A stretch of 64,000 bases of DNA from Antedon mediterranea (GCF_964355755.1 NC_092673.1:5773001-5837000); one strand, 5' to 3'. Positions 34,320-45,339 are shown, counted from the stretch's first letter. Numbers and translations: made by a program. Notes: generated from the letters alone by a model not told the origin.

Positions 34320-35087
34320 TACGTAGAATATGGATGCGCGCTATTTTAAATGTCATGAACTATCACGCAAAATATGAAAATACGACTTTTATAATTCAAC
34401 TGGCCATATGATGACATCACAAAAATCTGATGCACAACATTTTTACATGAATTTTTATCTAAAATTCAACAGCTTTCAGAAAATGTTTTAATCATGAATA
34501 ACACTTTTTATCTTGAGGAGCTATAGCATATTGAAATTTACTGTAATGATGAAAATAAGTGACTCCAGTGTTTCACGCTTTTGATCATGATGACGTCATT
34601 AACAATTTTTTAAATGGTAAATCAGGCGAAAGATAATTGATTGACCTAGACAATATAAAAAAAGGGGGGAAATGGAATTGACTTTTTCATCAAAATGCGC
34701 ACGAATTGTCTAATTCAACATGCTCGTATGACATGATTTTAAGTCGAAATGGTTTCAAATTTGATAAAATTTTTAGTTCAATGCGAATGTAAGAGGAAGT
34801 TCCCGACGAAGTATAAATGTACATATTCCAGGGTAGGAGCATTAACTCCCGGCCCACACACATACAACTAGTATATAGGCCTACTACCTAGCGAAACAAC
34901 ATAACCATACGATGCAACATTAGAAGTTAATAAATAGGATATAATGTCTGCTAATATTTTGTATCAATATTAAAATTAAAGAAAGAAATATGAAAATCTG
35001 ACTTGTAGTTTTCGAAATATATAGGGTTCAAAACAATCGTTTTTAGCCACGAACGAGTAAATAAATTGCACCCTCAGTTGGCAATTG

Positions 35088-35385
35088 TATGGACTTTGTG
35101 TGTTAGATAGGCAGTAGTCCTCAGAGACAACGGCACACATGTGATAAAATTCTTCCGCAGTCTGTTGATTTGCGTCAACCAATCAAAGGGTGAGAATCCA
35201 AAATCGTTTAACCGTGAGCCCTCATAGACTCTTTTTTCCCAGACGTTTTTTGGGTCCAGCAGCTTGGACCTATCAATTAGTCAAGTTTACAAAATATTAA
35301 AACTGTCAGCCTTCGATATATAGCTTTCGCTATTGATTATGTCCTCTGGGGTTTTAGCTGGCTAAAGCCATGGCGCGAAAAAAAG
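35088..35385 (-). repeat. Dispersed repeat, inverted relative to 48340-48599
   Basis: Shares AGAGTCTATGAGGGCTCAC, TTTGATTGGTTGACG and CTGCGGAAGAATTTT (as complement) with the copy at 48 kb. Class unknown. Confidence 0.7.
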
Positions 35386-35829
35386 AAGTTATACTGTATT
35401 ATTAGTGTAATCCATTTCTTAACACAATAATTCTACAAATTAACCTACATTTGTTTGTATTAACTAGGTGGCTGTTTGAATTACGAAATAAACACTTATA
35501 CTACTGCTGTATAGTATATCTTGCATTTTTGTTTTGATTCAATAGAGATTTAAAATTTTCAAGCAGAAAAAATAAAAAAATCATTATAATACAATGTAAA
35601 TGCTAATTATACTATTATAGACACAATTCTCATCATACAATATAGCATGTTTCTAAAATGTTGTTATATAAAGGCTTCCTAAACCACTAAAGGGCTTGCA
35701 AAGGAACGTGCACATGAGGGCTTATACAGAAGAGTTTGTACAAAACGTTTGGCCAATTAGAGGTTAGTTTAATTTATATTTAATTAAAATATTCAAAATG
35801 TTTGCTCAGTATTATCTGTTTCCTTATTA

Positions 35830-35834
35830 AATAC
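35830..35834. repeat. Target-site duplication AATAC, left
   Basis: Matches AATAC at 44700-44704 on the other side of the Gypsy element. Confidence 0.85.
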
Positions 35835-36039
35835 TGTTATGTTATATATATCGATAATAAATGAAGAAACTCTCAAGTATAATAAGGATAGTCTTTATTG
35901 TAAGAAGTCTGTAACTGAACTGTACAAAGTGATATCAGTAAGGTGGCTCGTGATTGGTTAATCTATATCGTATGACTATGGTGTCTTATTACTTTATACA
36001 GTATATAGGTCGCTATACTAAAGCAGTATTATTATAACA
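35835..36039 (-). repeat. Gypsy 3' LTR
   Basis: 205 bp, TGTTAT to ATAACA. It carries about ten bases (TATTACTTTATA region) that the other LTR lacks. Confidence 0.9.
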
Positions 36040-36051
36040 TCTCCCTCCTAG
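36040..36051 (-). other. Polypurine tract of the Gypsy element
   Basis: On the minus strand TAGGAGGGAGA lies directly upstream of the 3' LTR, the expected plus-strand primer position. Confidence 0.7.
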
Positions 36052-36219
36052 GATTATTTAAAGTTTGTTTGGATGAGGGGTTTATCTATCGTTGCGTTAC
36101 GATGTTTACAATGCTATAGATATTTATTTTATTAACTTTAAGCATGCTATTAATTCTCTTCTATATTCTAATTTCTATATTTTTTTTAAATGTCCTCTAT
36201 ATATCATTGTTCATAATGT

Positions 36220-39102
36220 TCAATCTCTTAGTTTTGGTGGTTGCTTGCAAATCCGTTTTGGTCTGTCGTGTATCGCTAATGGTGGTAATTTTCTTGTTTC
36301 CGTTAGGGGTTCTTGATCCTTGTTGATACTAGTAGTTAGTTCTTGTCTTGGTGTCTCTACGTTTTGTGGCGGTGGTGGATTTTCAGATAATTGTGGTTTG
36401 TTGTTTTCTTGTGTGGCTGGTGGTACTGGTTTCGGTTTATCTGGTTTGATATTTATTCTGTCTCTTGTATATTGTGATCCGGATGCTGTTTGAACGGTAT
36501 ATTTTCTTGGTGAGTGTTGGGTGATTACGGTAGCTGGTGTCCATGTCGAATTTGGTTTCGTTTGGAATCTACATGGTTGTCCGATGTAGATTGATGTACT
36601 TGTGTCCGTAGGTTGTCCTTCGTATGCGGCTGTTCTTTTTTTAAGGTTTTCTCCGTATTGTTTTGCTACGGAATTTGGTGTGTTATTTATGGCAGGTAGG
36701 TTGGTTTTGATATTCCGGTGTCCGAACATTAGTGTGAATGGGGACGGGATGTCTGTTGAAATCGGTGTGTCTCTAAGAACGCATAGTATCTCGTTCATGT
36801 CTGTAAGTGTGCTCTTTTTTAGAAGTTGTTTTACAGTGGCAATGTTTCTTTCTGCTCTGCCATTTCCGGATTGGTGGTATGGTGCGCTTGTGGTATGAAT
36901 TATTTCATGTTGTCTGCAATATTCTTCAAACTCACTGCTCACTAGCTGTGGCCCATTGTCAGACATCATTGTCTCTGGATATCCGAACATTGAAAATGTT
37001 TTATCTAGTTTTGTGTATACTGCCTTGCTATTTGTGCTGCTCAGCTTATCAACCCAGACGTATGCCGTGTAATAGTCGACACATATGAGAAAGTTTTGGT
37101 TCTGGATTTCGAACAAGTCGATTCCGATACGCTGCATTGGCGTGTTGGCGTGTATTGGGATTATTGGTGGCTTCTTTTGATTTCTCTGGTATGTCTGACA
37201 GAGGTCACAATCCGTTATCATTTGCTCTATATCAGCGTTCAATCCAGGCCAATATAAGCTCTGTCTCGCACAGAGGCGGGTCTTCTCTATTCCTTGGTGC
37301 TGCTTATGCAGTATTCCAAGGAGTTTCTTTCTCATGGATGTTGGGATAACGATTCTTTGTCCTTTGATGACAATTCCATCATATATGGCCAGTTCTGATC
37401 GATGCTGCCAGTAGGCGTGCGTGAATTCGTTGCATTGGTTCTTTTGCGTTGGCCATCCCTCTACTATATATGGGATGAGTGCTTGTAGGACAGTGTCTGT
37501 TTTAGTTTTCTCTCTGATATTGTCGATGACAAAAGGTGCCATGTTTGTGACTTCATGGACTTGTACATTCATGTCAGGATAAGTGAAGGGTTCACCTTTG
37601 GTCTCGATGCATCTGGATAGACAGTCTGCTATAGGTACTTGTTTTCCTGGTACGTATTTTATCTTGCCATTATATCCTTGTAGTTGTAGCATTAGTCTTT
37701 GTAGACGCGTTGGCATTTTAGAGAGGTCTTTCTTTTGGATGCTTTCCAGTGGTTGGTGGTCTGTATGTATTGTGAAGTGTTTCCCAAACACATATGTTCT
37801 AAAATATTTCACAGACCATACCACTGCGAGTAGTTCCCTCTCGATGTTGCTATAATTTGATTCAGCATTTGTTAGTGACTTTGATGCATAGTGTACTGGT
37901 CGGTCATTTTGCATCAGTACGGCTCCAAGTCCCTTTTGAGATGCGTCACATTGGATCGTTATCTCCTCTTTGCTATCGAAATACGCAAGTGTTGGGGCGT
38001 CTTGGATTCTCTTTTTTATTTTTGTTAGTGCATCGTCGTGTGTGTTTGTCCACTTGAAGACTGTGTCTTTCTGGAGAAGCCTTCTGATTGGATCGGTAAG
38101 TGGAGCTAGCTTTAAGAATTTTGACAAGTAATTTATGAGTCCTAGTAATGACATCAGTTCTTGTCTGTCGGTTGGGGCTTTCAATTTGCTTATTGCCTTA
38201 ACCTTTGATGGGTCAGGCCGCATGCCCTCTTTGGATAACATATGTCCAAAGAATTTTACACTATCTTGTAGGTAACGACACTTTTCAGAATTTAGCTTGA
38301 TGCCGCTTGTTCGACAGGTTCTAAATATGTCTGTGACTGCTTTGTCATGTTCTTGTCTTGTTTCGGCTGCTACCAATAAATCGTCTGCGATGCAATACAC
38401 ATTTGGAATATTTTGGAAGAGTGCATCCATTTCTCTTTGGAAGAGATCTTGTGAACTTGAAAGTCCAAATGCTAGTCGCTTAAAGCAGAATCTTCCATAT
38501 ATAGTGTTAAATGTCGTCAGTGCTTGACTGTCTTCATGTAGCGGGATATTCCAATAGCCACTACGTACATCAAATGTACTGAAATGTTGACATCCACTTA
38601 ATCTAGGAAGTACCTCGTCGAGGGTTTGTGTGTAGTGATGAGGTCGCTGAATGTATTTATTTAGGTTTCTTGGGTCAAGACAGATTCTTAGTGTTTTATA
38701 TGGTTTTGTAACTAAGACTATGGAATTTACCCATTCTGTTGGCTCGTCCATCTGTCTGATAATGTCCAAGTCTAACAGTCTGTCCAGCTCTTTTCTTAGA
38801 GGTATTTTGAGTACATCCGGCATTTTGCGGACGGGATTCACCACAGGTGTAGCTTCATTTGATAGTTTAATTTTATAGGGTGTTTTCATACATCCTATGC
38901 CTGTGAAGATGTCTTTGTGTTGTTGGATTACTTCCTCTTTTTTGTCTGTTTTTCTTTCCGACACCTCGCAAACATCAAAGTGTCCATTGCAATCGATGCA
39001 TTGATCGTCGCATAAAATTCTAACAATTCCCAGTGCTTTGCAAAGTTTCAGTCCAAATAGGTTATTCCCATAGCTTGACACGTGGAATTTAGTTTTGTTC
39101 AC
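36220..39102 (-). CDS. pol: Gypsy pol: RT, RNase H, integrase (960-aa open part)
   Basis: The reverse transcriptase has FDVRSGYWNIPL and the catalytic IADDLLVA. RNase H opens with IQCDASQKGLGAVLM. The integrase has an H-H-C-C zinc finger (HKQHQGIEKTRL, then CDLCQTY) and a D-D-E core (GIDLFE, SDNGPQLVSSEFEEYC, then HQSGNGRAERN). The C-terminus is basic and proline-rich. The reading frame is unbroken across all domains. The listed ATG is internal; the natural protein continues from the protease frame upstream, which the Harbinger insertion now separates. Antisense open frames over it are shadows. Confidence 0.92.
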   Translation of the reverse strand: MNKTKFHVSSYGNNLFGLKLCKALGIVRILCDDQCIDCNGHFDVCEVSERKTDKKEEVIQQHKDIFTGIGCMKTPYKIKLSNEATPVVNPVRKMPDVLKIPLRKELDRLLDLDIIRQMDEPTEWVNSIVLVTKPYKTLRICLDPRNLNKYIQRPHHYTQTLDEVLPRLSGCQHFSTFDVRSGYWNIPLHEDSQALTTFNTIYGRFCFKRLAFGLSSSQDLFQREMDALFQNIPNVYCIADDLLVAAETRQEHDKAVTDIFRTCRTSGIKLNSEKCRYLQDSVKFFGHMLSKEGMRPDPSKVKAISKLKAPTDRQELMSLLGLINYLSKFLKLAPLTDPIRRLLQKDTVFKWTNTHDDALTKIKKRIQDAPTLAYFDSKEEITIQCDASQKGLGAVLMQNDRPVHYASKSLTNAESNYSNIERELLAVVWSVKYFRTYVFGKHFTIHTDHQPLESIQKKDLSKMPTRLQRLMLQLQGYNGKIKYVPGKQVPIADCLSRCIETKGEPFTYPDMNVQVHEVTNMAPFVIDNIREKTKTDTVLQALIPYIVEGWPTQKNQCNEFTHAYWQHRSELAIYDGIVIKGQRIVIPTSMRKKLLGILHKQHQGIEKTRLCARQSLYWPGLNADIEQMITDCDLCQTYQRNQKKPPIIPIHANTPMQRIGIDLFEIQNQNFLICVDYYTAYVWVDKLSSTNSKAVYTKLDKTFSMFGYPETMMSDNGPQLVSSEFEEYCRQHEIIHTTSAPYHQSGNGRAERNIATVKQLLKKSTLTDMNEILCVLRDTPISTDIPSPFTLMFGHRNIKTNLPAINNTPNSVAKQYGENLKKRTAAYEGQPTDTSTSIYIGQPCRFQTKPNSTWTPATVITQHSPRKYTVQTASGSQYTRDRINIKPDKPKPVPPATQENNKPQLSENPPPPQNVETPRQELTTSINKDQEPLTETRKLPPLAIHDRPKRICKQPPKLRD

Positions 39103-39379
39103 GATGTGACTATTATGTTCTGTGTCAACCGTTATCTCACCATGGTTCTGAAATTTTCTACCTCCATATCCAGTTAGGATTATGTTGGTTTTCTTGATCG
39201 TGTACTAGAGAGTTTACGAAACACGACGGGAGCTCAGACAACGAGTGATTGACAGTGATAGCCACGCCCACTGGCGACACTGCGCCTGCGTAAGTAATTT
39301 CACCAGTTGTCGTCTAGTAGCAGACAACTGCAAAATTGCTGTTTTGCAGTTCACAGTGCACGAAAAAAAAATACAAACA

Positions 39380-40551
39380 ATGACTTCTCAATTAGCTGCC
39401 CAAAGTATGTATATTTGGTTATGTTTATATTTAAAATGATCATCAATTAAATAATGGGATCCTAAATAATGTTTGCATCGATTTCTGATTTATGACCTAA
39501 TTTAATAATAGATAAAATTATCACTTAAAATAAAGTGCCATTTGCTGCCTAAAAAAGTAGGCTAGAAAGAATAGGCCGCAGGTTGGCGCACCTAGACTAG
39601 GCCTAATAGCTATTACTATCTAAGCTTAGGCTACTACTAGGCCTAACTAAACTACGGCCTATTCTATGCCTAGTCCTCCTACATATACTAAGTCACTAAC
39701 TAGGCTGGGAAGGCCCTCTATTTTTTTACCTCCTATTCATATTGCCACGCTGTGTAGGTAGGCCAGGCCTATAATAGGCCTAGCTAGGTTAGCTAGGCCT
39801 AGGCCTAATTGTTTTTTTTTAAATATAGGTAGGCCTAGCCTAGGCTAGGCCTATATATTTTTGTGGCAATCCAAGTTGAATGTTTAGCCTGGCTAGCATT
39901 AGACTAGGCCTAGCCTCTAATGGTAGGCCACCTACCTAGGTTGCCTACTACTGGCCCTAGCCTAGGCTAGGCCTAGTTAGTAGTATAGTACTAACTATAT
40001 GCTAGTAGGCTCGAGCAAGACACACAAATTTAGCTTTTGGCGCAACCCATCCTACTTCTAGAGACTAGCTAGGTCATACCAGTCATTTTTCATCCAGACC
40101 TGTCTACATTGGTTTACCTAGATTTGGTTTGAGGCCTAGCCTATAATATACTGAGCTATAACAACATCAATGACAGAATAGTTTTATTCTGTAGTGTTAT
40201 TGATTGATATTATACATACATTTTTTATCCTATTTTAGCAAAAAAAATATCTCCAACTAAGAAGTGGTCTCCAGAAAAGGATGACCAGTTAGTGAAGGAA
40301 ATGATACATTGGATCCTTTCCAGTACAGAGAAAGAAGGCAGCAACACGGAAAAGTATGGAAAGACATTGCAGGCAATCTTTCACCATCTTTCGACTTTAA
40401 CTTAGATGGAAGAAATGTAAGGGATAGATGGAATCTATTAAAGGACAAGTTGAGGGCAAAATTGAATAATGAGATAAGAGGGTCTGGTATCGCTCCATCA
40501 GCATTATCAGAAACAGAAGCTGCAATAGAAGATTTGCTAAGTCAGGAGTAA
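39380..40551 (+). pseudogene. Harbinger Myb/SANT-like gene, two exons, one frameshift
   Basis: Exon 1 is 39380-39404 (ATG to CCAAA|GTATGT, phase 1). Exon 2 follows TTTTAG at 40239. The protein has the SANT tryptophan spacing: KKWSPEKDDQLVKE, then KVWKDIA, then GRNVRDRWNLLKDKLRAK. Between the first and second tryptophan helices the frame slips by one near 40300. In live elements this protein binds the element ends and brings the transposase into the nucleus. The stop is at 40549-40551. Confidence 0.7.
39550..40015. repeat. TAGGCCTA-rich low-complexity island
   Basis: Overlapping TAGGCCTA, CCTAGGCC and AGCCTAGGC motifs dominate the intron of the Harbinger Myb-like gene. Single copies of TAGGCCTA occur across the whole window. 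Confidence 0.85.
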
Positions 40552-41010
40552 AATGCCTTAAACATAAGATCAGAGAGTGGTGATGCAGCCACAGCACGAG
40601 CTGCAGGTGAAGAGGTCGTGAGGTGGTTTCCCGAATGATCGTAAAATCAAAACGGTACTGGGTATGACCAACTAGCGTTATTGTCACCGACTAGTCATCC
40701 ATTCATATAAGTACTGATGTAGTAGCCTACCTGTACGGTGACCATATAATGTGACCCGAGGCATGACTAACTACGACTTTTAGTTGATAGAAGATTGAAA
40801 AAATTGTTAATAAGAGTTGTACTGTATGTGGATGTTTAATGAAATTATGTCAATAATGTTTACACACTAGGCATATAAATAGGGATAAGAAATTGTATTT
40901 TTAGGTTTCTTCTATAGCCCTCTCTGTTTTTGATAAAGGTGGTCTCCCATCTAACTTAAAACCATTAAAAGATTACTTGCTGAGTCCTTTAAAGTGTATA
41001 TACTGTATAA

Positions 41011-41310
41011 GGTAATTAATAATTGTGCAATATTAAAAACAATGCAATATCAACAACTTTTAAAGTAAACATGCTTATGTATTCTGTAGTAACATTAATA
41101 TATTTTAATGTTCAATATAAAGTTTAAACAGTTGAGTTCATAATATATTTTAACAAAATGAATACACTGTATTACACACGGTACAATAATAATTGTGCAA
41201 TATTAAAAACAATGCAATATCAACAACTTTTAAAGTAAATATGCTTATGTATTCTGTAGTAACATTAATATATTTTAATGTTCAATATAAAGTTTAAACA
41301 GTTGAGTTCA
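41011..41310. repeat. Direct repeat, about 122-bp units, offset about 177
   Basis: The block starting TAATAATTGTGCAATATTAA at about 41011 recurs at about 41188 with one or two changes. It lies between the two Harbinger genes. Confidence 0.85.
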
Positions 41311-41481
41311 TTTACAGTTCTACTATAAATAAAATTGCCCTGAGACTTTACAGTATACCTAACTTATGTATATCAATCTGATTGTATAAATATGATCCAA
41401 TGTATTACTGTATTAAAATTATTAACTTTTAAAAAGGTGTAAAATGATTTATTTTATAATTACTTGTATTGCCTGTATAAT

Positions 41482-42851
41482 TTATCGGAAATATTCCTCA
41501 AGGGCAGGCGGATCTAATTTAAAGGTTTTGGATGTAATGTTGCCATAAAGACACGTGTGAGCATTTGTTAACAGACAACAAACTACATAGATCTTCCCAA
41601 TTGCACTTAAGCCTATTTTTTGGGTTTTCTTGAAGTCCACAAATTTCCAATTTTCTATGATATCTCTAAATAGCCATTCAACAGACACCCTAGCCTGGCT
41701 CATGGATCTGTTAAAATCCTGTTGACCTTGTGTCAAGTTTCCTTTAAAAGGAGCCTGTAAATGGACACGAAGGGGATAAGCCGGGTCTCCATAAATGCAG
41801 AGAGGATCTCCATTTAGCCGTACGGCATAACGTTCTAACTGTTGTAATAAGTTGGATTCTCTTAACATGAAGGCATCATGGCGACATCCCTCTATTGGTC
41901 CGAACAGGTTTGCGATTAGTCCATTTGACTGAAATTTTAATGAATGTACACGCTTATGGCCATTATATACAATTCTTTGGTGTTCACCAGGCCTACAAAT
42001 TGGACGCACCGTCCCATCCACGAACCCCCAACAATTGTCAATCGCAGCACCAGAATCATAGATTGCAGCAGCAAAACGTTCCATATTGCCAGGTGATAGC
42101 CAAGGCTGTCGAAAACAATTGCTAAACAGATGCTCGAATCCGTTATATATGTAATTCAGAGCCATATTCGTTATCATGCAGAGTTGGGGAATGGGCCTGG
42201 CAAACATTGGCACCATATCAATGTACCTGCATGGATATGCAAACCTTTTCAGCAAATGCACAAAGTTTCGATGCCAGTAACTTTAAGACCGTTAACACAT
42301 TTAACATCATCCTCTATCTGTAGAGCTCTCTGCAGTCGATAAATGTCTTCTTTTCGAAATCTTTAAATAAAATTGAAAGCATGTGTTGTAACTAAACTAA
42401 GTTGAATACCTAGCCTAGCCCTAGTAGTATAAATAAGTAGCCTATATTGGCTATAAATCATGAATAGGCCTAGGCCTATAATAATATTAAAAATACTGTA
42501 TTATAGACAGACCAACAATTTATTAAATCAACTTGGTGACAATAAATTAGCCAAAAAGATTAGCTCATAATTATGCCAGACAATACTACTTTCTCTAAAG
42601 CCTACCCTACTGCCTAACTAAGTCTTAGTAATATGATGAATGATTGGCTTGTGGGTGACTTATCCCCGGACTTACCTGAAAAACGCATTACATTCGTCGT
42701 CATTGTAAGATTCCAGATTAAATTTATTGTAATCATTGTACTGAACATTTAAATTATTTGTTTTATTAAGATTATATAAAAGCAAATATTCCTCAGGGTC
42801 AATTATATCTTCATAAAGTGCGATATTTAATGCATCTTGTACGAAAGCCAT
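41482..42851 (-). pseudogene. Harbinger DDE transposase (HARBI1-like), two exons, one frameshift
   Basis: Exon 1 (minus, 42851-42676) begins MAFVQDALNIA and ends TTCAG|GTAAG, phase 2. Exon 2 (42360-41482) starts in the matching phase with FRKEDIYRLQRAL, the usual helical N-terminus. A one-base frameshift lies near 42262-42275, just before LKRFAYPCRY. The DDE_4 catalytic residues are in VDGTVRPI (D), GDPAYP (D) and SVEWLFRDI (E). The enzyme cuts and pastes the element in live relatives. Apart from the frameshift it looks complete, so the break is recent or a sequence error. Confidence 0.85.
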
Positions 42852-43012
42852 GATGATTGTTTACAAACATATTAAGCCGAGCGTGACGCGACGTCGTCGT
42901 CCCATCGCGTATCGTAAACGAACTTTTTAAAGTGGACGACAACCAGCTTTTCACGCATCAGCGCGCACTGGTAATCCGTCGTCGTCCCTCTCCGTCGTGT
43001 TTCGTAAACTCT

Positions 43013-43201
43013 CTACTGTTTCCCAAACAACTGTGTATAGGTTTTATAATTGATAAGGTTGGCTTGCGCACCTGTATCGACTTTGCCTCGAAGGAGCATT
43101 TGTCCATTCGGTGTGGAGAGTTTTATTGTGGCAAGTTGGGTGTCTTTGCCATCGATATCGTTGGATGGTGACTTCTTCGAACCCGTAATTTGTTGGGTCA
43201 T
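43013..43201 (-). CDS. Gypsy protease, N-terminal part, cut by the Harbinger insertion
   Basis: The active-site motif VDTGAQANLI of retroviral-type aspartic proteases is clear. The frame is +1 relative to gag and overlaps its end by about 160 nt, so a +1 ribosomal frameshift (as in Ty3) is inferred. The protease continues on the far side of the Harbinger element toward pol. Confidence 0.8.
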   Translation of the reverse strand: MTQQITGSKKSPSNDIDGKDTQLATIKLSTPNGQMLLRGKVDTGAQANLINYKTYTQLFGKQ

Positions 43202-44009
43202 CCGAGTCTTCTATTGTAATCTCCTGCGTGCGACGATACTGTTTCCCTTTGTTTGGGCGCTTTTGATCCTGGGTCGTTTTGTTGAATTGTTTTGCTCTAC
43301 ACTTCCTCGCCCAGTGATTGCTCTTGCCGCAATTTTTACATTCTTTTCCAAATGCGGGACATTGTCTGGACGGATGATCTGTACCGCAGTTGGAGCAGTT
43401 TTTGATCAGTTTTAATTGACTGTGGCGTTTACCATAGTTGGTGTTTTGTTTTATTTCTTCAACAGTGGTGCCAGTTTTTGAAACTCTTTGCAATTCGTTA
43501 AATTGTTTATCGGCCGCTTCTTTGGACTGAATGTACTTGATAGCGTCGCTATGTGTGTAAGTCTTCGCTTGACGGAAGAGCTTTTTCTGTACATCTTCAG
43601 AGTTTGTGCCGAATTTGATTGCTTCAAGAATGTGCTGGTCGTGTTGCTCATCGGGGTATTCACACTCCTTTAATAGGATTTCAACGCGAGCAACATACGC
43701 ATCTATGCTTTCCTTTTGTTTTTGTTTAAGGCTTCGAAAGTTCCAGCGGGCTAGATTAAAATTTGTTTTTGGTTGAATAAACGCTTCAAATTTTTCCCAG
43801 TGTTTCGGGAGGTTGTTTTTCTCTTGCTCAGTAAGAGACCATCTACGTCGGATTTTCATTGCCTTTTCTCCCATCCACAACATGACATAGCTAACTTTTT
43901 GCTCTTCTTGTATTGTGGATAGGGGCCCTGCAAAGGCCATTTCAACTGTTTCCTTGAAGTGTTTAAATTGTTGAAGTACACTTGGTGAGTCAAATTCCAC
44001 TTTGGGCAT
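43044..44009 (-). CDS. gag: Gypsy gag with two zinc knuckles (321 aa)
   Basis: The N-terminal capsid-like part contains FEAFIQPKTNFNLARWNFRS and ESIDAYVARVEILLKEC, a typical Gypsy retrotransposon capsid pattern. Two zinc knuckles follow (CSNCGTDHPSRQC and CKNCGKSNHWARKC), which bind element RNA. The basic tail overlaps the protease frame. It starts about 500 nt inside the 5' LTR, leaving a normal leader. The frame is intact. Confidence 0.9.
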   Translation of the reverse strand: MPKVEFDSPSVLQQFKHFKETVEMAFAGPLSTIQEEQKVSYVMLWMGEKAMKIRRRWSLTEQEKNNLPKHWEKFEAFIQPKTNFNLARWNFRSLKQKQKESIDAYVARVEILLKECEYPDEQHDQHILEAIKFGTNSEDVQKKLFRQAKTYTHSDAIKYIQSKEAADKQFNELQRVSKTGTTVEEIKQNTNYGKRHSQLKLIKNCSNCGTDHPSRQCPAFGKECKNCGKSNHWARKCRAKQFNKTTQDQKRPNKGKQYRRTQEITIEDSDDPTNYGFEEVTIQRYRWQRHPTCHNKTLHTEWTNAPSRQSRYRCASQPYQL

Positions 44010-44487
44010 CGTTACCCCCTGGAGTCCTAAAGGGGCTATTACAGGTTAATTTGTAGGCTCTGCTTCAGCCATGATTGATGCCTTATTTGACTGGTTTGTT
44101 TTTTCTAGGTCAAAACAAAGTAGAATGGAATTCCTTGTTGACAGCAAGTTGTTGGTGATCAATCAACTTTAGTACAGTATGAGTTGGGAGTGTCTTACTC
44201 CTTTCTTAACTTGTAGATAGTATATATTATCCTATGCTAGGTACTGTTGGTTTTGCTTCAAGTTGTATTACAATAATCCTCTTCTTATGAAAATGAATAC
44301 TCACAGTTTTTTGTTTTTGTTTACTGTACTCCCAAGTAATATGTGACGTATTTCCAATTTCAGGTATCTTGTCCAATTAACAATTCTGAAGGTAACAAAG
44401 CTCCCAGTGAATCCTATGGTATAGAAATTTCACAAAAGTCCGCTCTGTTGTTTCTGCATGTATTTACCTCCTTTTCTGATAGAAAAC

Positions 44488-44504
44488 TGAGGTCGGGGTC
44501 ACCA
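44488..44504 (-). other. Candidate tRNA primer-binding site
   Basis: On the minus strand TGGTGACCCCGACCTC starts directly after the 5' LTR, where the primer tRNA pairs. TGG matches the complement of tRNA CCA ends. The tRNA species is not assigned. Confidence 0.65.
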
Positions 44505-44699
44505 TGTTATGTTATATATATCGATAATAAATGAAGAAACTCTCAAGTATAATAAGGATAGTCTTTATTGTAAGAAGTCTGTAACTGAACTGTACAAAGT
44601 GATATCAGTAAGGTGGCTCGTGATTGGTTAATCTATATGGTATGACTATGGTGTCTTCCAGTATATAGGTCGCTATACTAAAGCAGTATTATTATAACA
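44505..44699 (-). repeat. Gypsy 5' LTR
   Basis: 195 bp, TGTTAT to ATAACA, nearly identical to the LTR at 35835-36039 apart from a short indel and a C/G change. Confidence 0.9.
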
Positions 44700-45339
44700 A
44701 ATACTGTAACAGAACTTTTGTAACAGAAAAGTACATTATAAGTCGATTATGAGAGCAGGTACAATATCAAATGTAGGAGAGTAAATCAACTGTTAATGCA
44801 AAGGCCAAAGTTAAGCTTGTGGGATGGATGTTATATTTGATTTTTACTTGTTTGTTTAAATTTTTATAAAGTTGTACTGTTAAAGATGGTCATGACCACT
44901 GAATCTATTGACAAGAAAAATGTATAAAGGTAGGAAAATGGAGTATGAAGTTACACAAAACAAATAAAATAGCAGTTAGAATAGAATTTATATCATTTGA
45001 TGTACTATTGTAATTGATATTATTTGCACAGTATTAACATTAAGTATTACAGTGCAACAATGACCTGTTGAACTTCTATGTACTATTTGGCACTTCATAC
45101 TTATTTTTGTTTATATAGCAAGTTTGCATGATAAGTTCTATTATTAAGGCCTACAGTAGTTCCTGCATGATCAGATTCATTTATAACACAAACATTTGTT
45201 TTCAAACTAAATTGCTGAGAAATAATTTTCAGTTCATGAACGTTTCAAAATGATAAGTAATACTCTATTTAAAATTCCATATCATATAGATGATATAAAT
45301 TATTTAAACAAATTTTAGTTTTACTTTTTACATCTTTAG

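Larger units (their letters stand above)
39207..43014. mobile_element. PIF/Harbinger DNA transposon, 3808 bp
   Basis: Perfect 23-bp terminal inverted repeats (beginning AGAGAGTTTACGAAACACGA) lie at 39207-39229 and 42992-43014. The 3-bp duplication ACT is at 39204-39206 and 43015-43017. The element carries the two genes usual for the superfamily, a Myb/SANT-like gene on + and a DDE transposase on -. Removing it with one ACT leaves the flanking Gypsy frame continuous, which confirms the borders. Both internal genes have a frameshift, so it is probably non-autonomous now. Confidence 0.92.
35835..44699 (-). mobile_element. Gypsy-type LTR retrotransposon, minus strand, interrupted by Harbinger
   Basis: Two similar LTRs (35835-36039 and 44505-44699) have TG/CA ends. 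A 5-bp duplication AATAC flanks the whole. The order on the minus strand is gag, protease, RT, RNase H and integrase, the Gypsy order. A purine-rich tract (AGGAGGGAGA) touches the 3' LTR, and a candidate tRNA primer site (TGGTGACCCCGACCTC) touches the 5' LTR. The LTRs differ by a few substitutions and one indel of about 10 bp, so insertion is fairly recent. A 3.8-kb Harbinger element interrupts the protease/pol junction. Confidence 0.9.

Noticed and set aside
36602-38878. Many + strand open frames of 60-98 residues
   Set aside because: They lie antisense to the Gypsy pol gene, whose domains are clear on the minus strand.
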